Part shown: positions 30,509-41,093 of the stretch, piece after piece
How positions within the stretch are numbered: position 1 is the first letter of the stretch
Layout: each line of letters begins with the position of its first letter
Source: Adiantum capillus-veneris
Lineage: Eukaryota; Streptophyta; Polypodiopsida; Polypodiales; Pteridaceae
Assembly: GCA_014529385.2 (NCBI GenBank)
Contig: CM043942.1
Coordinates: 4,180,501-4,244,500 of the forward strand
DNA: 64,000 bases
Direction: 5' to 3'
Program-made: the position numbers and the translations under genes
The notes under the pieces: generated by a model
The model's input: only the letters and a program-made list of their open reading frames with translations
Database searches by the model: none
What the model was told of the DNA's origin: nothing

Positions 30509-30541
30509 CTCCCTCCCCCGCTGGTCCCTCCCTTCCCCCCC

Positions 30542-30586
<45 letters not shown>

Positions 30587-30956
30587 CTCCCCCCTCTTTC
30601 TCTCTCATTTTACTTTGTACCCATGCATTGTATTATATCCACCAAGATTGTATCAGTTTGGTCTCATATGTCATTTTTACCTTATAAAAATCCTTAATAC
30701 AGCATTTCATTCCATTTTGTTTCATTTCCCTCTAGGGTTGGAGGGACTCAAGGAGGGGGGGGGGGGGTGGGAGTAAAGAGAGAGAAAAGGAATAGGGGGT
30801 GGGGAGAGAGGTGGCAAGTGGAGGGGGGCAGAGAGAGAGAGAGAGGAATAGGGAGAGCAAGATAGGGGGGGGGGGGGGGGGTAGGGGGTGGGAGGGGGAG
30901 ACAACAAGAGAGAGGGGTGGGGCAAGAGAGAGACACATGGACAGAGGGAAGACAGC

Positions 30957-30994
<38 letters not shown>

Positions 30995-31154
30995 GTCCTT
31001 GGCTAATCCACTGGAGAGAGGGGCGGCAATTGGTGGTGGTGGTAGGAATAGGGGCGGCACATGGTGGTAGTAAGTTAGCATCACTAACCACCAATGGTGG
31101 GATAGGGTGGTGGGTGGTGATGGTTGCTAAGGGGCGGCAATGGGAGGTAGTGGC
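30509..31154. repeat. low-complexity C/TC and G/AG-rich sequence
   Basis: C-tract and (TC)n lie at about 30536-30583, G-tracts at 30757-30768 and 30867-30882, and (AG)n at 30961-30990. 30868-30985 is an inverted copy of 28300-28412. 31030-31150 is rich in GGTGG and GGCGGCAA. Around 30655-30690 there is a weak further match to the LINE tail (GGTCTCATATGTCAT). No ORF is credible. Confidence 0.8.
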
Positions 31155-31222
31155 GGTGAGATGAAAAAAAAAAAAGCTCGCTCCAAAGCTCGCTTCGCTG
31201 AGCTCGCTCCTTAACCGTCCCC
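31155..31222 (-). repeat. right terminal inverted repeat
   Basis: The complement reads GGGGACGGTTAAGGAGCGAG, then CGAAGCGAGCTTTGGAGCG and a 12-base T-tract. The inner 30 bases pair with the left end. A GAGCGAGCTC-type motif is repeated inside. Confidence 0.65.
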
Positions 31223-31750
31223 GAGTTGTGGAAGAAGTTATGTGACCTGTATGAGAAGCAAAGTGTAGCATCACAGGTTTATTGGCTGAAAAAGTTGGGT
31301 GATTTGAAGATGGATGAGGGCACACCCATATGCAACCATCTCAATGAGTTCAACACCATTTTCAGTCAGCTTTCTGCACAGGGAGTCAATTTTGACAATT
31401 CTGTTAAAGGAATGTTCTTGTTGCTAGTTATGTTGCTAGAAAGTTGGGATACTTTTTGCACAACCATAAGTAACTCAATACCTCATGATGGTTTAACATG
31501 TGTTGATGTTGAGGCCAGTTTGCTTACTGAAGAGATTAGCAGAAAGAACCTTGATGCTTCTCGTGGTACTAGCAATTCTCTTGTTGTTTGTGGTTGATCA
31601 CAGGAAAAGGGAAAGTAGAATCGGAATGGAAAATCTTGTGGCCGAAAAGACATTGAGTGCCATCATTGTCACAAAAAGGGTCATATGAAGAAAGGCTGTC
31701 GAAAGTAGAAACAAGAGAAAGGTAAAGACAAGAAGCAGGAATTGAAATGA
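31223..31750 (+). pseudogene. copia gag 3' part with zinc knuckle (continues 23941-24107)
   Basis: The first frame (31226-31597) reads KKLCDLYEKQSVASQVYWLK, MDEGTPICNHLNEFNTIFSQ and SLLTEEISRKNLDASRG. After a stop, another phase gives the zinc knuckle CHHCHKKGHMKKGC (31665-31706). Then the coding sequence ends abruptly in truncated LTR2 sequence at about 31752. The same gag-to-LTR2 junction is seen on the minus strand at about 63213, so the fusion predates the duplication. Confidence 0.85.
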
Positions 31751-31751
31751 A

Positions 31752-31948
31752 TTTAGGGTAAGCTTCATTAAAGTCTCCAAAGAATAGTGATAAAGTCCAT
31801 AGGCCTAGGGCCAATGGGTAAGACTTTTATCAACAATAGGTATTTTGGACCCTTTGAATACAAAGTCTAAGGTTGCAAGTGGATTGCAAGTAGACAAGTG
31901 GGTTGCAACTTGCAAGGGGCAAGCCCTCCTTCTAGGGGGATGAAAGAG

Positions 31949-31985
<37 letters not shown>

Positions 31986-33980
31986 TCTCTCTTCTAGAAT
32001 CACCCCTTGCACATGAGGTATATAGGACACATGTCAAGCCCCTAGACAGGTTGCCCCCAATGAAGCCTGAATCCTATTGGATGGCCAAAGTGAGGACCAA
32101 TGATAATTGAGCTTTATAAGAACAAGCTTAAACCTTATTGAATGGGCCTTTAAATGAAACAATAAAATTTAGGACCTCTTTTGTTCCTATTAGACAGTGT
32201 ACCAAGGGGTCCAATGAGAATCGACCAGACCATGTGCAAGCTTAATTCCTATTGGCCGCCTGACCATGAGAGCTAGTAAGAATTTAGCTTCATCTAACTA
32301 ATGAATTATGCTCTCTCTCAAATGGGGAAAGAAGGACACTTGTCACAATGCTACACCCCTTGCTTGAAATGAACTAAGCCTTTCATTGGCTAGGCCCATG
32401 CTTGGACCAATAAGCTTCAAGCTAGTGTATTCAATCTAGTTTGATTTCTCTCTCTCACACTTGTAGCTCACGAGCCCCCATTCTTACACACATGAATGCT
32501 TTGCAAGTAATCTCCTTCTCCAAGCTTGAGAAGTAGAGAGCCTATACTAGAAACTCTTGGCTATGGATGCAATCCAAGCAAGAGCCAAGCTTCAAGCATG
32601 CTTATCATCTTCTCCCTCTTGTTGGGGGTTCCATTGTTGAAATAGCTCCAATGACCAACAAAATTATCAATCCAGAGGGATGAGCAACCCGGCTAGGGCA
32701 TGGAAACACTCACACAGTTAGTGAGCTAATCGTGGCAACACAAATGGTTAACTCTATGAGATGAGATTCTCGGCCTATGGAGGAGCGAAGCCACACTGAA
32801 GGGCAATCTCCATATCCACTTCTCTTCACCACCAATCAACCCAATCACACACACTACGATTGCAAGACACACACAACACTAATCATATCATACAACACAC
32901 TATTTGCAAGCACACACACATAGATATATCGAGCATCACACTCCAATCAAACCTACATGCACACACAAGCAAAAGAGGGCAATCACACAAGATTAGAGAG
33001 GGCTTAACCACTAATTAGTGTAGATCTAGCTAATCTGAGCATCATAGGCAATCATAAGAAGCATGAGAGAGGCATAGTGAGAGAGAATGAATCATTGATT
33101 AGTGTTAATCAAGTCTCATGAGCAAGGAGAAGCTCAAGGACTCCATAGCCACACACCTCAGGAGTTCTCACCAAAGAGTGCTTCAACAAATGACTTGAGA
33201 ACCCTAATTTCTTTTACACACTGCCTTATGTACCTAGGGTAAAAATATGTAATGTTCGGGCGCCCAAGGCCTTTAGGGCTCACCACTTATTGAATCTGCA
33301 ACCTAGGCACAGTAAATGACTTATTCTTTACAGCTTGGAACTCCCATTGAGTCCGTAACACATTAGAAATATTACAATGGCTTGAAATAAATCGCGAATT
33401 TACAATACATGACCATTTTGAGAAAACGTGAAAAATGTGCAACTCCAATCTTTAATGCTTCTTCCTATTGATCTTCGATGTGTATTCGTATGTCTTTGGT
33501 CTTTAGTAGCTTCTGTTAACTACGTTGACTCAGTTAACACCTCTTCATTACTATTCTAAGCTATGCTCTAAGAGTGATGATATGTGAGGAGAATACTTAT
33601 TTCTTGTATGCAATATCTTCTTCCTCTTCACTTCCCTCACTTCTTGCTGCTAGCTCTCTCCACCTTTGAAGGTGTTTGAGGTCTTGGAATTGAGGCTGGG
33701 ACAAGCTCTTGTCTATTGCAAGTAAGTTAATTGTTGTTTTGGGCATAAGATTGGTGCATGAAGCTTTCCATCTTCATTGCATTGAAAAGGTCGTAAGGAA
33801 CACAAAGATTGTATTGTACCAAGTTTGTCTTTATGGGAGAACAAATAATACAAAAGCCTTTTGGAGGGGGAACCGCTCCAAATAAATTCGGTCCTCAACT
33901 GTTGTCAATTTCTCAATTTCTCTCTCTTTTACAAGTATTGTTCATGCCAGGCTAACTAGGTGTAATGTTTGAGTTGCTAA
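31752..33980 (+). repeat. LTR2 copy 2, 5'-truncated, with solo-LTR insertion
   Basis: It matches LTR2 copy 1 from about 13505 (GGTAAGCTTCATTAAAGTC) to GTTGCTAA. At 32146 it shows the single, uninterrupted site that the copia element occupies in copy 1. It contains (CA)n at 31952-31981. It is interrupted at 32620-33539. Confidence 0.83.
32620..33539 (-). repeat. solo LTR, 920 bp, with 5-bp TSD
   Basis: The ends are TGTTGGGGGTTCC and CTCAGTTAACA (TG...CA). CCTCT is duplicated at 32615-32619 and 33540-33544. Two other LTR2 copies (about 19640 and, inverted, about 62350) lack it and show CCCTCTTCATTAC-type or near-identical empty sites. Blocks such as AACAAAATTATCAATCCA and ACCCGGCTAGGG recur in the LTR at 39201, which has a minus-strand primer binding site. 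The solo LTR is therefore minus-oriented. Confidence 0.88.
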
Positions 33981-33986
33981 CCCCCC

Positions 33987-34073
<87 letters not shown>

Positions 34074-34461
34074 CGCGCACGTGTGCCGTAGCTCCCTCTC
34101 TCTCGCGTTTCCACAGTCCCCCCTGGGCGAGGGGCAGCCCTGTGGAAGGGTGTTAGCGCTAAGACTCGCCCTCCCCTGGTCAGTCTACATCAGAGATTGT
34201 CTGCTCCAAGTCGGATGCCCTATTGCTGCTCACACAATCTCAAGCTCAAGTCGATTCACAGCCCGTCCCATGTTCACTGCCTCGACACCATTCATAGCCT
34301 CACTGCCTCGACACCATTCAATGCCTCATTGCCTCAACACCATTCACAGCCTTACTGCCTCGCTGTCTAGTCGATTTTTTCCTACATACAAAACTGATTT
34401 TTTGTAAGTCGGTCTCATACACAGAAATGAGTCCCCACAGTCGGGCTGCATACGACTTTGG
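33981..34461 (+). other. C/(TC)n and GC-rich leader module (copy 2)
   Basis: (TC)n at 33991-34070 is followed by GTGCGCGCACGTG and the module beginning GCGTTTCCACAGTCCCC, with GGGCGAGGGGCAGCC. It matches 20151-20501. Here the 26-bp repeat (CACTGCCTCGACACCATTCA core) has three copies and a part (34275-34367), one more than in copy 1. Confidence 0.65.
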
Positions 34462-35290
34462 GTGTCAACTCTTTGCTGTGAGTGCCTGGCTAGATCTTTT
34501 GAGAAAGAAGACTATTATATCAATAAGTTTGATGGCACAAACTTCATGATATGGAAGCAATGTATGATTGATGTCTTGGTAGATAAGGGCTTTGCAACAC
34601 CATTGAAAGAGTGCAGAGAGGGTGTTTACACTAATGATCAGTGAGAGGAGCTTGATGCCCATTCTATGGTGACCATTCAGCTGCCCCTTGGTGAGTCCAT
34701 TTTCAAGACTAGTGCAAAGGATTTATGGGAGTCATTATGCTCAACTGCGGATGGCAAGAGTGCCTTGAATAAGGTTTTTTCTTATGGAAAGGCTCATGTG
34801 CTTGAATATGAAAGAGGGCCACAATGTCAATTCACACTTAAATGAGTTCAATTGCTTGTTTCTGCAACTTTCATCTAAGAGACTCGATTTCAATGATGAA
34901 ATGAAAGCTATTTTCTTGCTATGTTCTTTGCCTTCATCGTGGGACACATTTAACACTACCGTTAGTAACTCTATACCTTGCAATAAGCTTGTTTTCAGAG
35001 ATGTTACTAGTGCTTTGCTCACGAAAGAGATTAGACATCAGTATCTTGACACTAGTGGGCATGGTGATGCATATATAGCTAGTGATGGTCATCACAGGCA
35101 AAGAGGTCACAGTCGTGGTTGTGGTCAATCACAAGATCACAAGAATGCTTGTAGGCAAGAGTCATGGATGTGACCTACACAATGCATATTTCTCATTGCT
35201 ACAAGAAATTCCATTTAAAGAAAGATTGTTGCATTTTGCAGCATGAAAAAGGTAAAGCCACTGTCAATTTTGACCCTCCTAAGAGCAGCG
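34462..35290 (+). pseudogene. copia gag, decayed element (copy 2)
   Basis: It matches 20502-21330 with few changes. Frames 34462-34644 and 34784-35173 give FDGTNFMIWKQCMIDVLVDK and SHLNEFNCLFLQLSSKRLDF. The TGA at about 34642 is shared with copy 1 in place and phase. Confidence 0.8.
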
Positions 35291-36705
35291 TGAGGATTGA
35301 GGAGCTCAATGTAGTTGAGTCTCTACCAATTTAGGTTGTTCTCCTTGACATAACATAGCTGTCAAATATCTTGATATGCATTGTTGACTTGAGTCCAAAT
35401 GCATTATTGGCTCTTGACGAGTGCTATGTACAAAATTCGATCATTGACTCAGGTGTCATCTTCCATGTTACTCCCCATAGAGAATGGTTCTCTAGATATG
35501 CTCCTATGCATGGTCTGTATTAGCTTGACATTTATGGCATTGGAGATGTGAATTTATGTATGTATGATGGCGCTAAGTTTATGCTTCAAGGTGTTAGACA
35601 TGTGTCAAAGTTGACTAAGAGCTTAATGTCAACCGCTCAGCTTGATGATTTGGGCTTTACTAAAGTTTTTGGTAATGGTTCCTAGATGATTTGCAAGGAA
35701 AGTTTGGTTATTTTGAAGGGCCAAAAGTTTAGGTCATTATACTCTGTGTATAACTCTTTTGTAACAGAGTTCCATTTATGTTGCCAACCTGCCTTCTAGT
35801 GAGTTGTGACATAGCCAGGTTTATCATATGAGTCAGAAAGGAATGAAACAAATTTAGCGTTCGGACTCTTTACCTATCTTACCATTCTAATTTTAGCTTG
35901 TGTGAAAATTGAATTAATGGAAAATAGAGTAGGATTACCTCTTCGCCATTGAATAGAGAGTTAGGGAATCTTCTCGACTTAGTACTTAGTGATCTCTAGG
36001 GGGGGAATTATGTTTCCTAACATTCATAGATGAATCTACTTGAAAGGTGTGGATTCTACCTCTTGGAGTTAAAAGATGAAGTCTTTGCTACCTTTCAAAA
36101 ATTCCTTGCAATGGTAGAGAACAAGTCAAACAAGAAGCTGAAGGCTTTGTGCACTGACAATGGCTAAGAGTACGTGTCCGGTGAGTTTAAGGATTTCTCT
36201 AGCAAAAAGGTATTTGATGACAGTTTACTACGCTGTGTACACCTACTCAGAATGGCATTACTAAGTGTATGAACTGGACAATCCAAGATAGAGTCATAGC
36301 CATAATGTTGACTATGGAAAAATTAATTCCATAATATTGGGGAGAGACTATTATGAAAACAGTTTACATCATTAATCGATTGCCTAGTGCACCATTGAAT
36401 TGTAATATTCCACAAGGGATATGGACTAGCAAGAAGCCAAATTACGACAGATTATGTGTATCTGGGTGTGAAGCATTCTCACATGTCCCTAAAGGCAATC
36501 TCACATGTCCCTAAAGATCTATTCACGAAATTAGATTCCAAATCACATAAATGCATCTTCATTGGATATCCATGGTGCAAATGGCGAGATTGGCTATCAT
36601 CTCTGGCATACAAGTGAAAATCCTGTAGACATGTTTACAAAGGTGGTCAACAAGGAGAAGTTGAGCAAAAGCTCATTTTCAATTGGCATTCAAGGATAAG
36701 AAGTC
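35291..36705 (+). pseudogene. copia protease, integrase and RNase H tail, internally deleted (copy 2)
   Basis: The protease motif IIDSGVIFHVTPHREWF lies near 35430-35480; the D-S-G triplet is intact, unlike in copy 1. Integrase remnants continue to about 36605 (CHLWHT). A 36-bp stretch present in copy 1 at about 22035 is missing near 35990. The sequence then jumps to codons ENPVDMFTKVVNKEKLSKS (36612-36670), the end of a copia RNase H. RT and most of RNase H are deleted. Confidence 0.8.
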
Positions 36706-36748
36706 AGGATGGAAAGCAGTCTCACAGGTTTGGTTTGGAGATCAGTCT

Positions 36749-36761
36749 CCACGTGGGAGAT
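36749..36761 (+). promoter_or_regulatory. copia polypurine tract
   Basis: CCACGTGGGAGAT precedes the LTR starting TGTTAAG. Plant copia elements commonly have AAGTGGGAGATTGTT here. Confidence 0.8.
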
Positions 36762-37343
36762 TGTTAAGTATGGAGCCTGATTTACCCCTTGTAATTTTCT
36801 GTGTTAAAAACGCACATTTATAAGGCCCCCATTATGAGGAGAATATATCGTGCGTGAAGGAAAATCACTCGCAGGAAATCAAAATTACTTGCCAGAAACC
36901 AAAAGTTTCACCGCAATATTCCTTTTTGTCGGAATATTATGGCCGGACGCGACGGAAAAGTGGTCGGAAAATGACCGGTCAGTTGACCAGTGATCAATGG
37001 CCGGTGGCCGAATTCAAAAGTGTAATTGTCTTCTCAAGGGTGGCCACACATGGGTGGTTTGGAGGGTCCTGGACTTATCTACACAAGGGCATCTAGACAT
37101 GGCTACCCTCTCATGAGAGAGGGAAATCCTTTTGGCCTATAAAAGGAGGCCATTTCTACATACATTTCAGAGTGTGAAGTTGATGCAACAAGGTGGGTGT
37201 GAGGTGGTGAGAGTGAAGCAAGGTGGGAGCTCCAAAAGGGTATAATCCCTTTGTAACCTACTTCTTGTTTTGAAGTACTAAAGCCATTGAGTGGCTGCTT
37301 TCCCGTGGACGTAGCCCACATTGGGTGAACCACGTATATCGTG

Positions 37344-37384
<41 letters not shown>

Positions 37385-37397
37385 CTCTATAATCTCT

Positions 37398-37431
<34 letters not shown>

Positions 37432-37491
37432 ATCTCTCTCCATTAAGTAATCTACTCAATTATATACTTAGCTACGCCATATTTCCTAACA
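36762..37491 (+). repeat. copia 3' LTR, 730 bp
   Basis: It runs from TGTTAAGTATGGAGCC to CCATATTTCCTAACA (TG...CA; termini TGTTA/TAACA inverted). It has a TATA box CCTATAAAAGG at 37136-37147, (TC)n at 37350-37382 and (GT)n at 37399-37426. No 5' LTR of this sequence was found upstream, so the element's 5' end is replaced by LTR2/leader sequence. The candidate duplication after it is ATCCC (37492-37496). Confidence 0.85.
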
Positions 37492-39180
37492 ATCCCTTCT
37501 ACTATGGGTTTAATCTTGAGCCCTCTAGCTACCATATACAACTCTGGAACTCCAATTGAGCCCAAGACTCATACAAAGTGAGTGGGAAATATTGTGACAT
37601 CCATAGCATATCTCCCGCTTGACGCATATTCGGTGTAGCCCGTGTTAGCTACTGCTAACAGTTTCTTTGTGTGTTGACTTTCTTGTTGTTTTTTCTTTTC
37701 TTTGTTTTGCTTTTGTTTTGTGTGTGTGTGTGCGCGCAGGGGTCGGGTCACACGAGGTCAAGGAGTGGAGACTGGTTAGAGAGTGTGTGCACGGGGGCAA
37801 CGAGTGCAGGACAAGGTAAGTGCAAATGTGGATGCAGGCGAGGTTGAGCGGGGCCCCATGGTCACGAAAGCGGGGCGGGTGAAAATATACACAGATGCAA
37901 CAAAGTTAATAAATTTGCCCGAGAAGGTAAAATTACCCAAAAAATACTCGAAAAATGCTAAAAACAACAAGAAACTTAGCAAAAGTTTATTGTTTCAACA
38001 ATTTTGTTTTGCATTGATTGTTTACATTATATTTTGGCAATTTCATCAATTTTGGATAAAAATTGAACAATTTTAAGCACTAAATTAGCACAAAAAATGC
38101 AAAAAATTAACAAAATAATTACCAAAATTAGCCAAGTTCTTTTTGAAGAGTATGCAGCTTGTTCTACTTGATTTCTAGCACTTGTAACATCAAGATTAAA
38201 ATCCCAATAAATTTCCTATGCATTTGACAATCAAATTGATGTAAAATTGATCGTTTTTTGCCCAATTTTGACCCAAAAATTAGCAAACTTAGTGATGCGA
38301 TTAGGAAAATTTCTGCACATACGCTTAATTATTGTGCTTTGAAATTTTCAATGCAATCAATTACACATAAATTTGCAACCAATTACTATGTGTGCAAAAA
38401 TTAGCAAAATTAAGCATAAATCCAGTAATAAGTGCACACACACAATTTCTACCGCAATTTTGACGGCATAACGGTGCAAGTTTAGCAATCAAAAAATATG
38501 AACCATCATTTTCATAACATCATCAAACAAGTCATTGCCTTTCACAATTCTAATTGGCACCAATTAAGCCACAATTAGCACTCGAAAGTGCGCACTTTGT
38601 CTACACATGGACATACTAATTGCACTTAAATTTGCACTAATCTTTTGTGTAATCAAACCTACAAATCAAATCAGCAATTGAGTGGGTTAGTGCACTCACA
38701 ATTTCATGAGCAACACGTCGATTTTCAACTTCAATTGATGCCTACACACATGTGTGTGTACTAGCAACCGCTTAACGGTATTTCACCTACAATCAATTGA
38801 GCACAAAATCTCATGTGTAGCATCATTTTCAATGAAATTAAACACATAAGAATAATAATCACAAGTCTAATCAACAATTTAGCTATGTCTAGCACAAAAA
38901 TCACATGTGATAAGAGAGTAATTAGAGAGCCTAATTAGGAAAAAAATCCCTAATTACATACTAAAAACTACTCAATTTTAGTCCGAATTTTTACAATTTT
39001 ATATCAAAAGAGTGATAACTCAACCTCTAATTAGGCAAACACACATGTAAATTACTTGAATTAGTAGTGGATTAGTAAAAAATTAGTGATCAATTAGTGA
39101 GAAATTACGGGTTTTTCTACCTAAATCTACTTCTAAATACTCGATTATACTCAAAATTTCTCCTCTAGCTTAGGCTACTG
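37492..39180. other. AT-rich sequence, no gene; probable leader of a minus-strand Athila/Tat-like element
   Basis: 38080-39180 is rich in AAATTAGCA- and AATTTTGC-type words and has no ORF above about 70 codons. It lies directly inside the primer binding site at 39181, so it is probably the long untranslated leader of that element. 37680-37760 holds a T-rich run and (TG)n followed by GCGCGCAGGGG. No domain was recognised in the ORFs near 37776-38076. Confidence 0.55.
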
Positions 39181-39198
39181 TCCCCTGCAATGGTGCCA
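39181..39198 (-). promoter_or_regulatory. primer binding site, Athila/Tat-like
   Basis: The minus strand reads TGGCACCATTGCAGGGGA, close to the TGGCGCC-GTTGCCGGGGA type used by plant Athila/Tat gypsy elements. It lies two bases from the LTR start at 39201. Confidence 0.7.
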
Positions 39199-39200
39199 AA

Positions 39201-40060
39201 TGTTAGCTCCCTCGTAGCATAGCTCCAAAAGAATCAACAAAATTATCAATCCAAGGATGGTAGCGACCCGGCTAGGGAATGGAAACATCACACATGGGTG
39301 ATTGTGTGAGAGAAATGAGATAGAATTGAGTGGAGAAATCAGATGAGATTATCTACAATAGGAAGAAGAGAAACTAATGAAGGGGATTAGTGTATGCACA
39401 CACGCTAGCCCTTATGCCTAATCACTAGCTCACCCAAGCTCATGGAGTTATGATTAGAGCAATACATGCACATATCCTTAATCTACACACTAATCTAATC
39501 GTGCACACACTAATAAGATCAAACATACAATAGGTAATCAAGAATTAGAGAGCGATTAGTTCTTAATCTACACCATCAAGACACTAATACACAACTTATG
39601 AAAAGCAAGAGAAAGGCAAAAGGACTCATCTTCATTGCATGCATACAATCGGTCAGTGAAGAGAGTACATGCGGCTCTGTGCTTCCGCCTCCATAGCCTC
39701 CTTCTTCTCCTTCTCTACTCTAGGTTTCTCTCAAAATGATATCTCCTTTTCACATGAGTTACATTCACTTATATACCTAGGGTTTTAAAAGTTATGGCCG
39801 GCCACCCAAAGTACATGAAGTGAATAAACAGATGCAACTTGGAACTCAATGTGAGCCCATGAATATATACATAGAAAATGGAAAAATAATGTCCATGAGA
39901 AGGTGAAAATGGATGCTGATGTTGGATGCATCCAATAGTAAGCCCAACTTGTGGCACCACTATGGGAAATCACTCTAGCCACCTAAGCAAGGATAGATGA
40001 TGACATGGTCCAATAGCAAGAGGATGAAACCCATTTAGCCAATGATTGTAAAGCACCAAG
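39201..40060 (-). repeat. LTR of an Athila/Tat-like element (outer end approximate)
   Basis: The start TGTTAGCTCCC, AACAAAATTATCAATCCA and ACCCGGCTAGGG recur in the solo LTR at 32620. Order and spacing of several blocks agree, including CACTTATATACCTAGGGTT versus TTATGTACCTAGGGTA and CTTGGAACTC. The far end was not located with certainty; it may extend towards 40200. Confidence 0.6.
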
Positions 40061-40854
40061 CCTATATAGAGGCCACTTTCTAATAAAAAAATTGCACTTT
40101 GAGTCCTATCATTGTGTCTTTACTCTCTCTCTCTCTCTATGCTCTTGCTTTTGGCATAAGCTAACCCTAATCACCATCTCTCTAACCCTAACCCTAACAC
40201 TATGGTTAGGCTAAGACTTCCCTCCATAGACCAATGCTAATCATAGGTGATTAGGGAGTATGCCTCCACATCCACTAACCCAGCTAGTTGTATCAAAGCC
40301 GAAGGTTTCATACCTAGGCTCATTGCTTAACTAATCTCTATTTGCATTAGCTTAATAATCCAAATCCGTAATCACCACTTTGGGCACGAGTATGCTCCAC
40401 TAACCTTTGGTGATTAGATGAGGAGGAAATCGCGTTTGGCTTTTTTTTTTCATTAGCTCAATAATCGAGCATTCTATGCAACATTTTCCATGCTAGATTG
40501 ATTGGGGAATCCCTCTCTTTACCCAATTGATCCATTAATAAACTCCATTTCATTAGTCCTTGCATTTAGCCTACATTTTGCATGATTTTTTAATTCTCAA
40601 TTACTCTTTATGCAAGATTTTCCTTGATGTGCACCTTGAGTATGTGCAAAGTGCTTTTTGATGCCTTTTCATAGAGCTTCCAAGTGTAAAGTTTCCTCAA
40701 GAAAATATCCTTCAATTTGGTGATTGAAATCTTTGTGTTTCCAACATTTAGTAGTCTGCTTAGTCTCTGAATTTGAACATCATTAGCCCTTGATCCACCT
40801 TTTTCCAAATAAAGGTGTGTTTGTGTGTGTGAACCTCCTACTAACACGACAAGG
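40061..40854. other. no gene recognised
   Basis: The stretch is intergenic or old repeat. It includes a short (TC)n near 40121-40138 and CTAACCCTAACCCTAACAC at 40182-40200. The antisense ORF over 40608-41078 crosses an LTR end and is not credible as a gene. Confidence 0.5.
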
Positions 40855-41079
40855 TGACTGAAAGATGCCAAGGACGGATTTAAATTATGAGTAGCGGATA
40901 GAGTCGTCAAATTGATGGGATTTACCCCCTTGGGTTGGCATTTGAGATAGGCCAGAGTCCTTTCTTGGTGTCGGTCCCAAGTGGGAGGGATACCTTCAGA
41001 TAGATCTACGTCATTCCCTGGAGCAGTCTGGAAGACTGAGGGAGGTGAGTAGGGTCGAGTCTGGGTTTTGGCTTTCACA
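40855..41079 (+). repeat. 5' LTR end of element E
   Basis: GTGACTGAAAGATGCCAAGG to GGCTTTCACA matches 49338-49564 with several substitutions (I count roughly 15-20). The 5' remainder of this LTR is absent. Confidence 0.85.
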
Positions 41080-41081
41080 AG

Positions 41082-41093
41082 TGGTATCAGAGC
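41082..41093 (+). promoter_or_regulatory. primer binding site (tRNA-iMet), element E
   Basis: TGGTATCAGAGC lies two bases after the LTR end CA at 41079. Confidence 0.92.

Larger units (their letters stand above)
24108..31222. mobile_element. 7.1-kb insertion with imperfect TIRs and 9-bp TSD (Mutator-like candidate)
   Basis: The segment interrupts a copia gag and is flanked by direct repeats of GAGTTGTGG (24099-24107, 31223-31231). The homologous site at about 63738-63752 on the minus strand has one copy, so the segment is an insertion. Its ends are inverted: the left end has AGAGAGCTTTGGAGTGAGC plus T-tract, the right end (complement) AGCGAGCTTTGGAGCGAGC plus T-tract. The extreme right end, complemented, begins GGGGACGGTTAAGG. 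A 9-bp duplication and GGG-rich ends suit Mutator-like elements, but no transposase was found. If so, it is non-autonomous and carries LINE sequences. Alternatives are nested LINE insertions within a shorter TIR element. Confidence 0.6.

Noticed and set aside
24961-30510. Scattered GGTCCCAT repeats considered as a CRISPR-like or regulatory array
   Set aside because: Spacing is irregular and each copy is the tail of a LINE. Plants have no CRISPR arrays.
37776-38076. Small ORFs on both strands with a hydrophobic stretch
   Set aside because: The two overlap each other on opposite strands in AT-rich sequence, with no motif and no neighbouring signals.
40182-40200. CTAACCCTAACCCTAACAC, telomere-like repeat
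   Set aside because: There are only about three units, and plant telomeres are normally CCCTAAA. It is common in A/C-rich repeats, with no array.
40608-41078. 156-codon minus-strand ORF
   Set aside because: It runs through the 5' LTR end of element E, and half of it is the complement of LTR sequence repeated at 49338. No domain was recognised.
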